From an uncultured Pelagibacteraceae bacterium (GTDB taxonomy: Bacteria; Pseudomonadota; Alphaproteobacteria; Pelagibacterales; Pelagibacteraceae), in the NCBI GenBank assembly GCA_902573235.1, contig CACGIZ010000010.1, forward strand, positions 1 through 34,056: DNA of 34,056 nucleotides, given 5' to 3'. Every line of letters begins with the position of its first letter. Positions within the stretch are counted from its first letter, which is position 1. Made by a program: the position numbers and the translations under genes. Positions 1-7,830 of this stretch are shown one piece after another. Under the pieces are notes generated by a model that was not told the DNA's origin, made no database searches, and worked only from the letters and a program-made list of their open reading frames with translations.

Positions 1-153
1 TTTTCAACTGCAATTGGTACAGCTTTATTTGGCTTATTGATTGATAAAGGTTTTTCGATTGAGGAAATAGGTCTTATCTCATTTCTTTATATTGCTGTAT
101 CTTTAATATTACTATTTTTTGTGAGAAATAAGCTAAATCCAGAATATATTTAA
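1..153 (+). CDS. C-terminal end of a probable MFS-type transporter (partial)
   Basis: Frame 1 is open from the first base to a TAA at 151-153, giving the last 50 residues of a protein that begins before the window. The segment holds a glycine/alanine-rich stretch (TAIGTALFGLLIDKG), a short polar loop, and a final hydrophobic helix (IGLISFLYIAVSLILLFFV) followed by a basic tail. That layout fits the last transmembrane helices of a major facilitator superfamily permease. The family call is inferred from this short piece alone; substrate and full topology cannot be seen. Confidence 0.55.
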   Translation, partial: FSTAIGTALFGLLIDKGFSIEEIGLISFLYIAVSLILLFFVRNKLNPEYI

Positions 154-162
154 AAAATCTCC

Positions 163-189
163 TTGATTTTTTTTAACTCACTGTATAGA
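163..189 (+). promoter_or_regulatory. Possible promoter of rpoZ
   Basis: TTGATT (163-168) and TATAGA (184-189) lie 15 bp apart just before the rpoZ ATG at 198. The spacing is shorter than the usual 16-18 bp, so this is a weak candidate. It would give a leader of only a few bases, and no Shine-Dalgarno sequence is seen before the ATG. Confidence 0.3.
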
Positions 190-197
190 TACTCCGC

Positions 198-734
198 ATG
201 GCTAGAGTAACTGTTGAAGATTGCATTGATAAAGTTGATAGTCCCTACGAACTAGTTTTAGTAGCTAAAGAAAGAGCAACACAACTAAATTCAGGTACCG
301 AACCAACTTTAGAAAGAGATAACGATAAAAACACTGTAATTGCTTTAAGAGAAATTGCAGAAGAAAATATTAAAGTTCAAGATTTAACCGAAAGTGCAGT
401 TTACAAATTAAGAAAACATGTTGAGCAAGTTGATGATGGTGATGATGCTGACGAAGATATAGGTGATGATTTTGAAAATTTATATAAAGGTGAAATTTCA
501 AAAAGTGGAACACCAATCTTACCTTCTAAAAGAGCAAGAAAATCTCCAGAAAAAATTCAAGTGTCGAAAGAAGATTTAGCAGAATTATCACAAACTGCTA
601 AACCAGATGTTGACAGTCAATCAGTAGAGGAGACAGAGTCAGACACAGGTGATGTTTCATTAGATGAAATTTCAGAAAACGAAAACCAAGAAGCGGACGT
701 TAGTGTTGAAGATTCTGAGTCTTCAAACTCATAA
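198..734 (+). CDS. rpoZ: RNA polymerase omega subunit with long acidic C-terminal extension
   Basis: Omega binds the beta-prime subunit and helps assemble and stabilise RNA polymerase. The N-terminus ([20 protein letters not shown]) and the segment [15 protein letters not shown] match the omega core, which occupies about residues 1-70. The protein is 178 residues, against about 91 in E. coli. From about residue 78 the sequence becomes strongly acidic and serine-rich ([15 protein letters not shown], then repeated E/D/S runs to the end) and looks disordered. The start is fixed by the conserved MARVT. dusA follows 22 bp downstream on the same strand. The identity is secure; the role of the tail is unknown. 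Confidence 0.9.
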   Translation: MARVTVEDCIDKVDSPYELVLVAKERATQLNSGTEPTLERDNDKNTVIALREIAEENIKVQDLTESAVYKLRKHVEQVDDGDDADEDIGDDFENLYKGEISKSGTPILPSKRARKSPEKIQVSKEDLAELSQTAKPDVDSQSVEETESDTGDVSLDEISENENQEADVSVEDSESSNS

Positions 735-756
735 AAAAATAATATAAAGTTACAGA

Positions 757-1740
757 ATGAATAGGAAAGTATCCGTTGCTCCAATGATGGATTGTACCGA
801 TCGTCATGAGCGGTATTTTTTAAGATTAATTTCTAAAAATGTACTTTTATATACTGAAATGATTGTTGATGAGGCAATCAACAGAGGAAATAAAAAGAAA
901 TTATTAGAATTTAATATAAACGAAAAACCTGTAGCTCTTCAATTAGGGGGCTCTTCTCCAAAACTTTTATCACTAGCATCTAAAATAGGTGAAGATTTTG
1001 GATATGATGAAATAAATTTAAATCTAGGTTGTCCAAGTAAAAAAGTTGAAAAAAATAAGTTTGGTGCATGTTTAATGAAAGAACCAAACCTTGTTGCTGA
1101 TTGTTTAAGCAAGATGCGATCAACCACAAAGTTACCAATTACGATTAAAACAAGGATTGGGTATGATAATGTTGAAGATTATGAGAATTTTTATAATTTC
1201 ATTTCAATTTTAAAATCTACTGGAGTTAAAACTTTTATTATTCATGCTAGAAAAGCTATGCTTGGTAAATATACACCAAAACAAAATTTGAATATTCCAC
1301 CCTTAAAATATGATTATGTATATAGATTAAAAAAAGATTTCCCTGATGAGGAAATAATAATTAATGGAGGTATTACTTCAATTAATGAAATTAAAACACA
1401 TCTAAATAAAACAGATGGTGTTATGATTGGAAGAGCTGCCTATCATACTCCTTATTTTTTAGCGGAAATAGAAAATAAAATTTTTGCAAATAATGATGTG
1501 TTGAGTAGAAAAGAAGTAATAGAAAATTTAATTCCTTACATAAAGGAGGAAATTAAAAAAGGAACACGTCTAAATCAAATAATGAGGCACACATTAGGAT
1601 TATTTCATGAACAAACTGGTGCTAGTTATTGGAAAAGATATCTAAGTGAAAATATGTGCGTTCGTGATGCTGATGTACAAAAAATTAATCACATCATGGA
1701 CAAAATTAAATATAATAATGTTGAGACAAGAGTAGGTTAG
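757..1740 (+). CDS. dusA: tRNA-dihydrouridine synthase A
   Basis: This flavoenzyme reduces uridines in the tRNA D-loop to dihydrouridine using FMN and NAD(P)H. The N-terminal VSVAPMMDCTDRHERYF and LLYTEMI segments are typical of the DusA branch. The Dus signature NLNLGCPS sits at residues 87-94 with the expected cysteine (Cys92), followed by FGACLMK. A phosphate-binding region INGGI...GVMIGRAAY appears near residues 204-230. The length of 327 aa is normal. The gene lies 22 bp after rpoZ. The following permease frame is open from just after its stop, so the three genes may be co-transcribed. Confidence 0.93.
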   Translation: MNRKVSVAPMMDCTDRHERYFLRLISKNVLLYTEMIVDEAINRGNKKKLLEFNINEKPVALQLGGSSPKLLSLASKIGEDFGYDEINLNLGCPSKKVEKNKFGACLMKEPNLVADCLSKMRSTTKLPITIKTRIGYDNVEDYENFYNFISILKSTGVKTFIIHARKAMLGKYTPKQNLNIPPLKYDYVYRLKKDFPDEEIIINGGITSINEIKTHLNKTDGVMIGRAAYHTPYFLAEIENKIFANNDVLSRKEVIENLIPYIKEEIKKGTRLNQIMRHTLGLFHEQTGASYWKRYLSENMCVRDADVQKINHIMDKIKYNNVETRVG

Positions 1741-1789
1741 TCTGCTTAATTTTATTATAGCCAACGAATATATCTATGTAATCTTATTA

Positions 1790-2575
1790 ATGGTAATCAC
1801 TGCAATACCAGTGGGTTTTGTTGCTGGTTTATTTGGAATAGGTGGAGGGTTAATTACTGTTCCTTTTTTATATTATATATTCAATTATTTAGAAATAAAT
1901 CCTCAGTATGTAATGCACTTAGCTGTTGGAACTTCATTTGCTATTATTATTCCTACATCAATAGTTTCAGTTTTAACTCATCATAAATTTAATGCAGTTG
2001 ATTTTGATGTAGTTAAAAGCTATGGAATTTTTGTCATATTAGGAGTTATTTTTGGTACATTTTTTGCTGCAACTCTTAAAACCAAATCACTTATATTATT
2101 TTTTTCTATAATAGTAACTTTTTTAGGGATTTATTTACTTTTACTTAAAGAGAAAGAAAAAAATATAACTGTTAATATAAAGTTATATTTAAAAATTATT
2201 TTTGGATTTATAGTAGGATTTATTTCAGCTCCAATGGGAATAGGTGGTGCCATTATGAACGTGCCAATTTTAAAATTTTTTGGTTATTCAATTAATAAAG
2301 CCATTGGAAGTGGTGCTGCGATTGGTTTTCTTATTGCATTATTTGGTGCATTAGGTTTTTTGATAAGTGGTAGTTATTTAAAGACAAACTTACCTTTAAG
2401 TATTGGTTTTTTAAACATACCAGCCTTTTTAATTTTTATACCAATCACAACATTTATGGCAAGAATAGGAGCTAGAACTGTGCATCGTATAGATAAGAAT
2501 AAAATCGGTAAAATTTTTGGATTATTCCTTTTAATTATTGCTGCAAAATTTTTACTTGAATATTTTAAGATGTGA
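1790..2575 (+). CDS. TauE/SafE (DUF81) family membrane permease
   Basis: This is a polytopic inner-membrane protein of the TauE/SafE family, whose members are linked to export or uptake of sulfite, sulfoacetate or other small anions. The family's internal duplication is visible: GLFGIGGGLITVP near the N-terminus and APMGIGGAIMNVP near residue 145, each followed by hydrophobic helices; I estimate 7-8 segments. The first ATG is at 1790, but the frame is open upstream to 1736 and reads a plausible extra N-terminus (LLNFIIANEYIYVILL). A non-AUG start such as the CTG at 1742, one base after the dusA stop, is therefore possible. The substrate cannot be told. Confidence 0.82.
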   Translation: MVITAIPVGFVAGLFGIGGGLITVPFLYYIFNYLEINPQYVMHLAVGTSFAIIIPTSIVSVLTHHKFNAVDFDVVKSYGIFVILGVIFGTFFAATLKTKSLILFFSIIVTFLGIYLLLLKEKEKNITVNIKLYLKIIFGFIVGFISAPMGIGGAIMNVPILKFFGYSINKAIGSGAAIGFLIALFGALGFLISGSYLKTNLPLSIGFLNIPAFLIFIPITTFMARIGARTVHRIDKNKIGKIFGLFLLIIAAKFLLEYFKM

Positions 2576-2576
2576 G

Positions 2577-2610
2577 TAGGGGTGGTTTCAGTCTCCCTCT
2601 ACCACCCTTA
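2577..2610. terminator. GC-rich hairpin between convergent genes
   Basis: TAGGGGTGGT (2577-2586) pairs with ACCACCCTTA (2601-2610) to make a 10-bp stem with one G-T wobble and a 14-base pyrimidine-rich loop. It begins two bases after the permease stop and lies between convergent genes, so a two-way transcription-end or mRNA-stabilising role is likely. It has no U-tract on either side, so it is not a textbook intrinsic terminator. It stands out in otherwise very AT-rich DNA. Confidence 0.5.
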
Positions 2611-2683
2611 ATATCATATTATTTGATTCGATCAAAAATGGTAATCAATTAATAATTGAAAAAAAATTAAGTTGTCTATTTGA

Positions 2684-3001
2684 TTAAGGTAATGGCTCAG
2701 GTTCAAAAACATCAGATATTTCAATCTTATTAACTTTGTAAGATAAAATTATAACTGGATCTTTATCAATATAAGGAATATCAGGTAAAATCTTATTTTT
2801 ATTGAAACTTTGATTATTAAAAATTTTTAAATTTTTTTTTGTTCTAAACTCATCAATAATTCGATTGGAGCTATAGGATAAAGAAGCTTGGTAAATACTA
2901 CCTGTTTTTGCTCCAGTAAATATAGGACCCAATAAAGCTGTACCTGGCGCTGAACAATTCGTCAGCAGCACTAAAGCAATGATAATAAATTTTTTTTTCA
3001 T
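2684..3001 (-). CDS. Small putative lipoprotein of unknown function
   Basis: This is a 105-residue protein starting MKKKFIIIALVLLTNCSAPG: a basic n-region, a hydrophobic core and a cysteine at position 16 that would be the lipidated residue. The residue before the cysteine is Asn rather than the usual Gly/Ala/Ser, so the lipobox (LTNC) is atypical. The mature part (GPIFTGAKTGSIYQASLSY then polar sequence) has no motif I recognise. The frame is open upstream to 3127, but I chose the ATG at 3001 because the signal peptide begins there; an ATG at 3010 is the alternative. It is divergent from the charged helical protein at 3174. Function unknown. Confidence 0.65.
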   Translation of the reverse strand: MKKKFIIIALVLLTNCSAPGTALLGPIFTGAKTGSIYQASLSYSSNRIIDEFRTKKNLKIFNNQSFNKNKILPDIPYIDKDPVIILSYKVNKIEISDVFEPEPLP

Positions 3002-3173
3002 CAACAACATGCTGATACATGATTCTTTGAAAATTTTTTCAAATATTTTATGCACGTGAAAATTGTAATTCAAAAATTTTATTAATTTTTTATCAATTAT
3101 TGTCATTGCAAAACTCAATATAAACACAACTAATATTTTTAAATTTAGGTAAAAATGGTTAAGTTAAAGATCT

Positions 3174-4277
3174 ATGAGCCCAAAAAAAATTAAAAAAAAA
3201 AGAAACATCGGGTTGAGAAATGTTCAGACTATAATTCCTAAAAAAATCGATTTAACTAAAATTAATCCATTTAATTTAGTTGAGAATACAAAAAATAAGC
3301 TCGAAAATTATTACGCAAATCTCAAAAAACAAAAAGAAAAAGAAAATAATAGATTAGAAAAACAGAGAAAACTGGACCAAAAAAGAGAAGAACAGAGACA
3401 AAAAAAACAAGCTCAAAAAGAAAGATTAGATAAAATTAAAGAGGAAAAACGTCAAATATTAGCACAGCAAAGATTGATTATAGAAAATGAGAGACAAGTA
3501 AGAAAAAATGAGGAGAAAAGAAAAAAAATAGAGGCCAAAAGAATTAAAATTGAACAACAAAAATTAAAAGATGAAGAGTCAAGAAGAATTAGAGAGGACG
3601 CAAGAAGACTGAAGGAAGAAGAATTAAGATTAAAAATGCTCGAAAGACAAAGAATTCGTGAGGAAAAAATTAAAATTAAAGAAGAGGCATTGAAAGCAAA
3701 AGAAATTGTGGCTCAAAGGATTAGAGATGAAAAGGAAAAAGAAAGACAGGAACACAATAGATTGAAAGAAATAGAGAGACAAAAAAGATTAGATGAAGAA
3801 CAAAAAATTAGGGAAGCAGCTAGAAAGTTAAAATATGAAGAAGAAAAATTGAGGGAAACTGAAAATAGATTGAGACAGCTTGAAATCGAAAGACAACAAG
3901 AATTAGAGAGACAATTACTTAAAGAACAAGCCGAACAACGAGTAAAAGAGGAAGAGCTTAAATTAAAAGAGGAAAAACTTAAAGCTGCCGAAAACGAGAG
4001 GATTTTACAAGAGAAAGAGCAAAGAGAAAGAGCAGAAGAATTGAGAAAAGAGGAGGAAAAACAGAAAAAAATTGAGGAAGAAAAACTAATTGCATTAAAA
4101 CACAAAGAGGAAGAAGAGGATAGAATCAAAGAGGAAAATAGAAGAATTAAAGAATGGGAAGATAAATTTGATCAAGAACAAAAGTTAAAAGAAGAAGCCC
4201 TAATTAAAAAGTTTTATAGTGATCAATCTACTGAGGAAAATAAAGTTAGCGATAATGATGATAAAAAAGATATTTAA
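3174..4277 (+). CDS. Highly charged alpha-helical (coiled-coil or single-helix) protein of unknown function
   Basis: This is a 367-residue protein. A basic N-terminal region of about 55 residues (MSPKKIKKKRNIGLRNVQ, then IPKKIDLTKINPFNLV) is followed by roughly 290 residues made almost wholly of E, K, R, Q, L and I, and then an acidic tail (ENKVSDNDDKKDI). No proline interrupts the long segment, so a continuous helix is expected, either a coiled coil or a salt-bridged single alpha-helix. I see no signal peptide, membrane segment or catalytic motif. The coding strand is nearly all purine. Its stop abuts the stop of the convergent phosphomutase gene with no gap. A structural or scaffold role is possible, but nothing in the sequence proves one. 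Confidence 0.7.
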   Translation: MSPKKIKKKRNIGLRNVQTIIPKKIDLTKINPFNLVENTKNKLENYYANLKKQKEKENNRLEKQRKLDQKREEQRQKKQAQKERLDKIKEEKRQILAQQRLIIENERQVRKNEEKRKKIEAKRIKIEQQKLKDEESRRIREDARRLKEEELRLKMLERQRIREEKIKIKEEALKAKEIVAQRIRDEKEKERQEHNRLKEIERQKRLDEEQKIREAARKLKYEEEKLRETENRLRQLEIERQQELERQLLKEQAEQRVKEEELKLKEEKLKAAENERILQEKEQRERAEELRKEEEKQKKIEEEKLIALKHKEEEEDRIKEENRRIKEWEDKFDQEQKLKEEALIKKFYSDQSTEENKVSDNDDKKDI

Positions 4278-5732
4278 TTATATTTTTTGATCATAGTCTC
4301 CAATTTTTCCAGTTTTTTGAAGCAATTGATCGATAAATTTAAATATTTCTATTTTTCTCTCCTCTGATGAGGGACTTTCTGTTACTATAACAAGCGAAGG
4401 TTTGTTTGAAGAAGCTCTAATTAAACCCCAAGAGCCATCCTCAAAAGAAAATCTTATTCCATTAACTGTAAGTATTTCTTTAATTTCTTGATTATCTATT
4501 TTATCTTTTTTATCTTTAATTGTTTTTATTTTATCAATAATTTCATCAACAACTTTATATTTTTCTTCATCTTTACAGTAAGGAGCCATAGTAGGTGATT
4601 GGAATGTTTTTGGAAGCTCGTTAATAATTTCACTAATTTCTTTATTTTCTTTATCTAAAAGATGACAAACTTGGATAGCTGAATTTATTCCATCATCATA
4701 TCCATAGCCTAATGGTTTATTGAAAAAAAAGTGTCCACTTTTTTCAAAACCCGCTAACGCTTTTTCATTATAAACTTTTCTTTTGATATGAGAGTGACCA
4801 GTTTTCCAATATATAGTTTTACATTTATTTTGATTTAAGATCTTATCATTGGTGTAAAGTCCAGTCGATTTTACATCAACAATAAATTTTGAATTATTAA
4901 AAGATACCGATAAATTTCTAGCTATCAATAAACCTATTTTATCAGAAAAAATTTCATTTCCTTTGTCGTCTATTACTCCTACGCGATCACCATCTCCATC
5001 GAAACCAAAACCTATATTGGCATTATTTTTTTTAACTGCTTCAGCTATTTCATGTAACATTTTTAAATCTTCAGGATTTGGATTATATTTAGGAAATGTC
5101 CAGTCTAAATTACAATCTAATTCTATAACATCACATCCAATTTTTCTTAAAATATCTGGTGCAAATATTCCAGCTGTTCCGTTTCCACATGCTACAACTG
5201 CTTTAATTTTTTTATTTATTTTATTTTTTTTTATTAAATCTTCTTTATAGATATTCTGATAATTATCTATTTTTTTTTCATTTCCTTGATTTATTATAAA
5301 TTTTTGGTTCAATGTAATTTCTTTTAATTCTTTCATCTCTTCGGGTGCGTGTGTTAAACCTTTTTTGATGCCCATTTTTACACCAGTCCAGCCATTCTCG
5401 TTGTGGCTAGCAGTTACCATTGCTACAGCATCACTACCAAGATCAAATTGAGCAAAGTAAACCATAGGTGATAACGATAATCCTATATCTTCTACAAAAC
5501 ATCCTGTTGAGATCAGTCCTTTTTTAAGTGCTGCTTTAATTTCTTCACTGTAAGACCTATAATCATGACCTACTATTACTCTTGGATTATTTTTTTTAGT
5601 GTGGTTTATAATTTGGGTGCCAAATCCTTTACCCAGATTTGTGATTCCCTCTGCATTGATATCTTTATTATAAATCCATCGTGCGTCATACTCCCTAAAA
5701 CCATATGGATCTATTTTTAATGATTGATTCAT
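4278..5732 (-). CDS. Phosphomannomutase/phosphoglucomutase
   Basis: This alpha-D-phosphohexomutase interconverts hexose 1- and 6-phosphates and supplies precursors for surface sugars. All four family motifs are present. They are the catalytic phosphoserine loop TASHNENGWTGVKMG (Ser109), the metal loop DGDGDR (245-250), the sugar-specificity loop FEKSGH (329-334), and a C-terminal phosphate-binding loop RASSNKPSLVIVTES. The N-terminal GFREYDARW also matches. Its 484 residues are close to the bifunctional PMM/PGM type (AlgC-like). Which sugar is preferred cannot be decided. It is divergent from nrdA with 157 bp between the starts. Confidence 0.9.
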   Translation of the reverse strand: MNQSLKIDPYGFREYDARWIYNKDINAEGITNLGKGFGTQIINHTKKNNPRVIVGHDYRSYSEEIKAALKKGLISTGCFVEDIGLSLSPMVYFAQFDLGSDAVAMVTASHNENGWTGVKMGIKKGLTHAPEEMKELKEITLNQKFIINQGNEKKIDNYQNIYKEDLIKKNKINKKIKAVVACGNGTAGIFAPDILRKIGCDVIELDCNLDWTFPKYNPNPEDLKMLHEIAEAVKKNNANIGFGFDGDGDRVGVIDDKGNEIFSDKIGLLIARNLSVSFNNSKFIVDVKSTGLYTNDKILNQNKCKTIYWKTGHSHIKRKVYNEKALAGFEKSGHFFFNKPLGYGYDDGINSAIQVCHLLDKENKEISEIINELPKTFQSPTMAPYCKDEEKYKVVDEIIDKIKTIKDKKDKIDNQEIKEILTVNGIRFSFEDGSWGLIRASSNKPSLVIVTESPSSEERKIEIFKFIDQLLQKTGKIGDYDQKI

Positions 5733-5785
5733 GCTGTTAATTACTTACCTTTTTTTAAATTTTATAGTTGAATTATTTTAGCTAT

Positions 5786-5800
5786 GTTCTATAAATGTTC
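5786..5800 (+). promoter_or_regulatory. Possible LexA (SOS) operator, alphaproteobacterial type
   Basis: GTTC (5786-5789), seven bases, GTTC (5797-5800) is an exact match to the GTTC-N7-GTTC direct repeat known as the LexA box of many alphaproteobacteria. It lies between the divergent phosphomutase and nrdA genes, 90 bp before the nrdA ATG and upstream of its likely -35. With this base composition I roughly estimate about 0.5 chance matches over both strands of the window, so position is the main support. No lexA gene is in the window. Confidence 0.4.
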
Positions 5801-5842
5801 TATTGATTTACTGATTATATAGTATATCAATATTGAACGCAT

Positions 5843-5857
5843 ACAACATGTAGTTGT
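5843..5857. promoter_or_regulatory. Inverted repeat upstream of nrdA
   Basis: ACAAC, five bases (ATGTA), GTTGT form a perfect inverted repeat with 5-bp arms that overlaps the candidate -35 of nrdA. A second palindrome, TCAATATTGA, lies at 5827-5836. Either could be a repressor site. Neither fits the 16-bp NrdR box well enough to name it. Confidence 0.3.
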
Positions 5858-5881
5858 TTTCGTAAAATAACAAAATATAAT
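5854..5881 (+). promoter_or_regulatory. Likely promoter of nrdAB, near-leaderless
   Basis: TTGTTT (5854-5859), a 16-bp spacer and a perfect TATAAT (5876-5881) lie just before the nrdA ATG at 5890. Transcription would start about 7 bp after the -10, practically at the start codon, giving a leaderless or nearly leaderless mRNA. No Shine-Dalgarno sequence precedes the ATG, which agrees with that. Confidence 0.5.
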
Positions 5882-5889
5882 ACATTATT

Positions 5890-7830
5890 ATGAACAAAAT
5901 ACTATCTCAGGCACTCAAGAAAGCTGTCTCCGAATATAGCCCTGAAGTCAAAGAGGTATCAAAAAATAATAGACCAGATCTTTTCTCATTAAATAATGAA
6001 ACAGAACTTTTTCAAAACGACAAAGGTATTATTATTAAAATTGATCGTTCAAGAGATTCAAACTTAACTGATTTTGGTAAAGCAACTTTAAAAGATAGAT
6101 ATTTAGGTCAGAATGAATCTTTTCAAGATTTATTTGCAAGAGTAGCAAGTACATACGCTGATGACAATTTACACGCACAAAGAATTTATAACTATATTAG
6201 TAATCTATGGTTTATGCCAGCAACACCCGTTCTATCGAATGGTGGAACTAAGAGAGGTTTGCCAATATCATGTTTCTTAAATGAAGCTTCAGATAGTCTT
6301 GGAGGGATTTTGGATTTATGGAGTGAAAATGTTTGGTTAGCAGCTAAGGGTGGTGGTATTGGTAGTTATTGGGGTAATCTTAGATCAATTGGTGAAAAAA
6401 TTGGTAGAGTTGGAAAAACTTCTGGGATAATTCCATTTATAAAAGTTATGGACTCTCTAACAATGGCAATTAGCCAAGGTTCGCTTAGAAGAGGTTCGGC
6501 AGCATGTTATCTTCCAATAGATCATCCCGAAATAGAGGAGTTTATTGAAATGAGAAGACCAACAGGTGGAGATCCAAACAGAAAAGCTTTAAATCTTCAT
6601 CATGGTGTTCTAGTTTCAGACGCTTTTATGAGAGCAGTTGAAACTGATGATCAATGGGCATTAAAAAGTCCAGTTGATGGAACAGTTCAACAAACTATAT
6701 CTGCTAGAAATTTATGGATTAGATTGTTAACCGCAAGAATTGAAACAGGTGAACCTTATATCATTTATATTGACACGGTGAACAGACAAATTCCTCAACA
6801 TCACAAATTAGCAAATCTTACTGTTAAAACCTCTAACTTGTGCAGTGAAATAACTTTACCTACGGGGATTGATAAAGACGGTAGAGATAGAACAGCAGTC
6901 TGTTGTTTGTCTTCTTTGAATATTGAAAAATATGAAGAGTGGAAAGATGATCCTAATATGATTAGTGATGTTATGAGATTCTTAGATAATGTTTTATCGG
7001 ACTTTATATATAAAGCTCCTGATCAATTTAAAGATGCTAAATATTCAGCTGAAAGAGAAAGAAGCGTCGGCTTAGGAGTAATGGGTTTTCACTCTTTCTT
7101 ACAAAAAAATAGAATTCCTCTTGAGTCAGTAATGGCAAAAGCTTGGAACAAAAAAATATTCAAAAATATTCATGAAAAAGTTAATCAGGCCTCAAAAGAT
7201 TTGGCAGAGGAAAGAGGTGCTTGTCCAGATGCAGAAGAATATGGTTTTAAAGAAAGATTTTCTAACAAAACAGCTATAGCGCCTACAGCATCTATTTCTA
7301 TAATTTGCGGCGGTGCTTCTCCTGGTGTTGAACCTATAGCTGCAAATAGTTACACACATAAAACATTGTCTGGATCATTTAATGTTAGAAATAGATATTT
7401 AGAAGAAATTTTGGAAAGTCATGGTAAAAATGATGATGAGACTTGGTCTACAATTACAACTAATCAAGGTTCAGTATCACATTTAGATTTTTTAACTAAC
7501 TTAGAAAAAGATGTTTTCAAAACTGCCTTTGAATTAAATCAGCATTGGATAATTGATTTGAGTGGGGATAGAACTCCTTATATTTCTCAAGCTCAATCAG
7601 TTAATTTATTTTTACCAGCTGATGTTCATAAAAAAGAGTTACATAAAATTCATTTTGATGCTTGGAAAAAAGGATTGAAAAGCCTTTATTACTGTAGATC
7701 AAAATCAATCCAAAGAGCTGAAAATATTAATGATGCAAAATCAACAGATATTACAGCTAATGTGTATAAATCAAAAAATCAACAATCAAACGAACAACAA
7801 GAATACGAGGAATGTTTATCATGTCAGTAG
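5890..7830 (+). CDS. nrdA: Class I ribonucleoside-diphosphate reductase, alpha (R1) subunit
   Basis: NrdA is the catalytic subunit that makes deoxyribonucleotides from NDPs, using a radical generated in the beta subunit. Redox-active cysteines are seen in LPISCFLNE (Cys128) and CCLSSLN (338-339). The finger loop SNLCSE carries the thiyl Cys318 and Glu320. Other features are PTASISIICGGASPGVEP, the radical-relay tyrosines in SLYYCRSK (Tyr600-Tyr601), and the C-terminal shuttle pair CLSCQ (Cys642, Cys645). At 646 residues it is about 115 shorter than E. coli NrdA. The catalytic domain begins by about residue 60, and I see no N-terminal ATP-cone, so dATP inhibition through a cone is not expected. 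nrdB overlaps its 3' end. Confidence 0.94.
   Translation: MNKILSQALKKAVSEYSPEVKEVSKNNRPDLFSLNNETELFQNDKGIIIKIDRSRDSNLTDFGKATLKDRYLGQNESFQDLFARVASTYADDNLHAQRIYNYISNLWFMPATPVLSNGGTKRGLPISCFLNEASDSLGGILDLWSENVWLAAKGGGIGSYWGNLRSIGEKIGRVGKTSGIIPFIKVMDSLTMAISQGSLRRGSAACYLPIDHPEIEEFIEMRRPTGGDPNRKALNLHHGVLVSDAFMRAVETDDQWALKSPVDGTVQQTISARNLWIRLLTARIETGEPYIIYIDTVNRQIPQHHKLANLTVKTSNLCSEITLPTGIDKDGRDRTAVCCLSSLNIEKYEEWKDDPNMISDVMRFLDNVLSDFIYKAPDQFKDAKYSAERERSVGLGVMGFHSFLQKNRIPLESVMAKAWNKKIFKNIHEKVNQASKDLAEERGACPDAEEYGFKERFSNKTAIAPTASISIICGGASPGVEPIAANSYTHKTLSGSFNVRNRYLEEILESHGKNDDETWSTITTNQGSVSHLDFLTNLEKDVFKTAFELNQHWIIDLSGDRTPYISQAQSVNLFLPADVHKKELHKIHFDAWKKGLKSLYYCRSKSIQRAENINDAKSTDITANVYKSKNQQSNEQQEYEECLSCQ

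Noticed and set aside
2647-2668. TCAATT-AAT-AATTGA followed by A8 as a terminator
   Set aside because: The run is A, not T, on the + strand. On the minus strand the T-run would precede the stem, so it fits neither direction; the stem is all weak pairs.
3713-4129. 138-codon open frame on the minus strand within the charged-helix gene
   Set aside because: Its Ser/Phe/Leu/Cys-only composition is what the complement of a polypurine coding strand must give; it has no start context or family resemblance.
5827-5857. The two palindromes before nrdA as a pair of NrdR boxes
   Set aside because: They do not match the 16-bp NrdR consensus and their spacing (about 19 bp centre to centre) is not the usual three helical turns.
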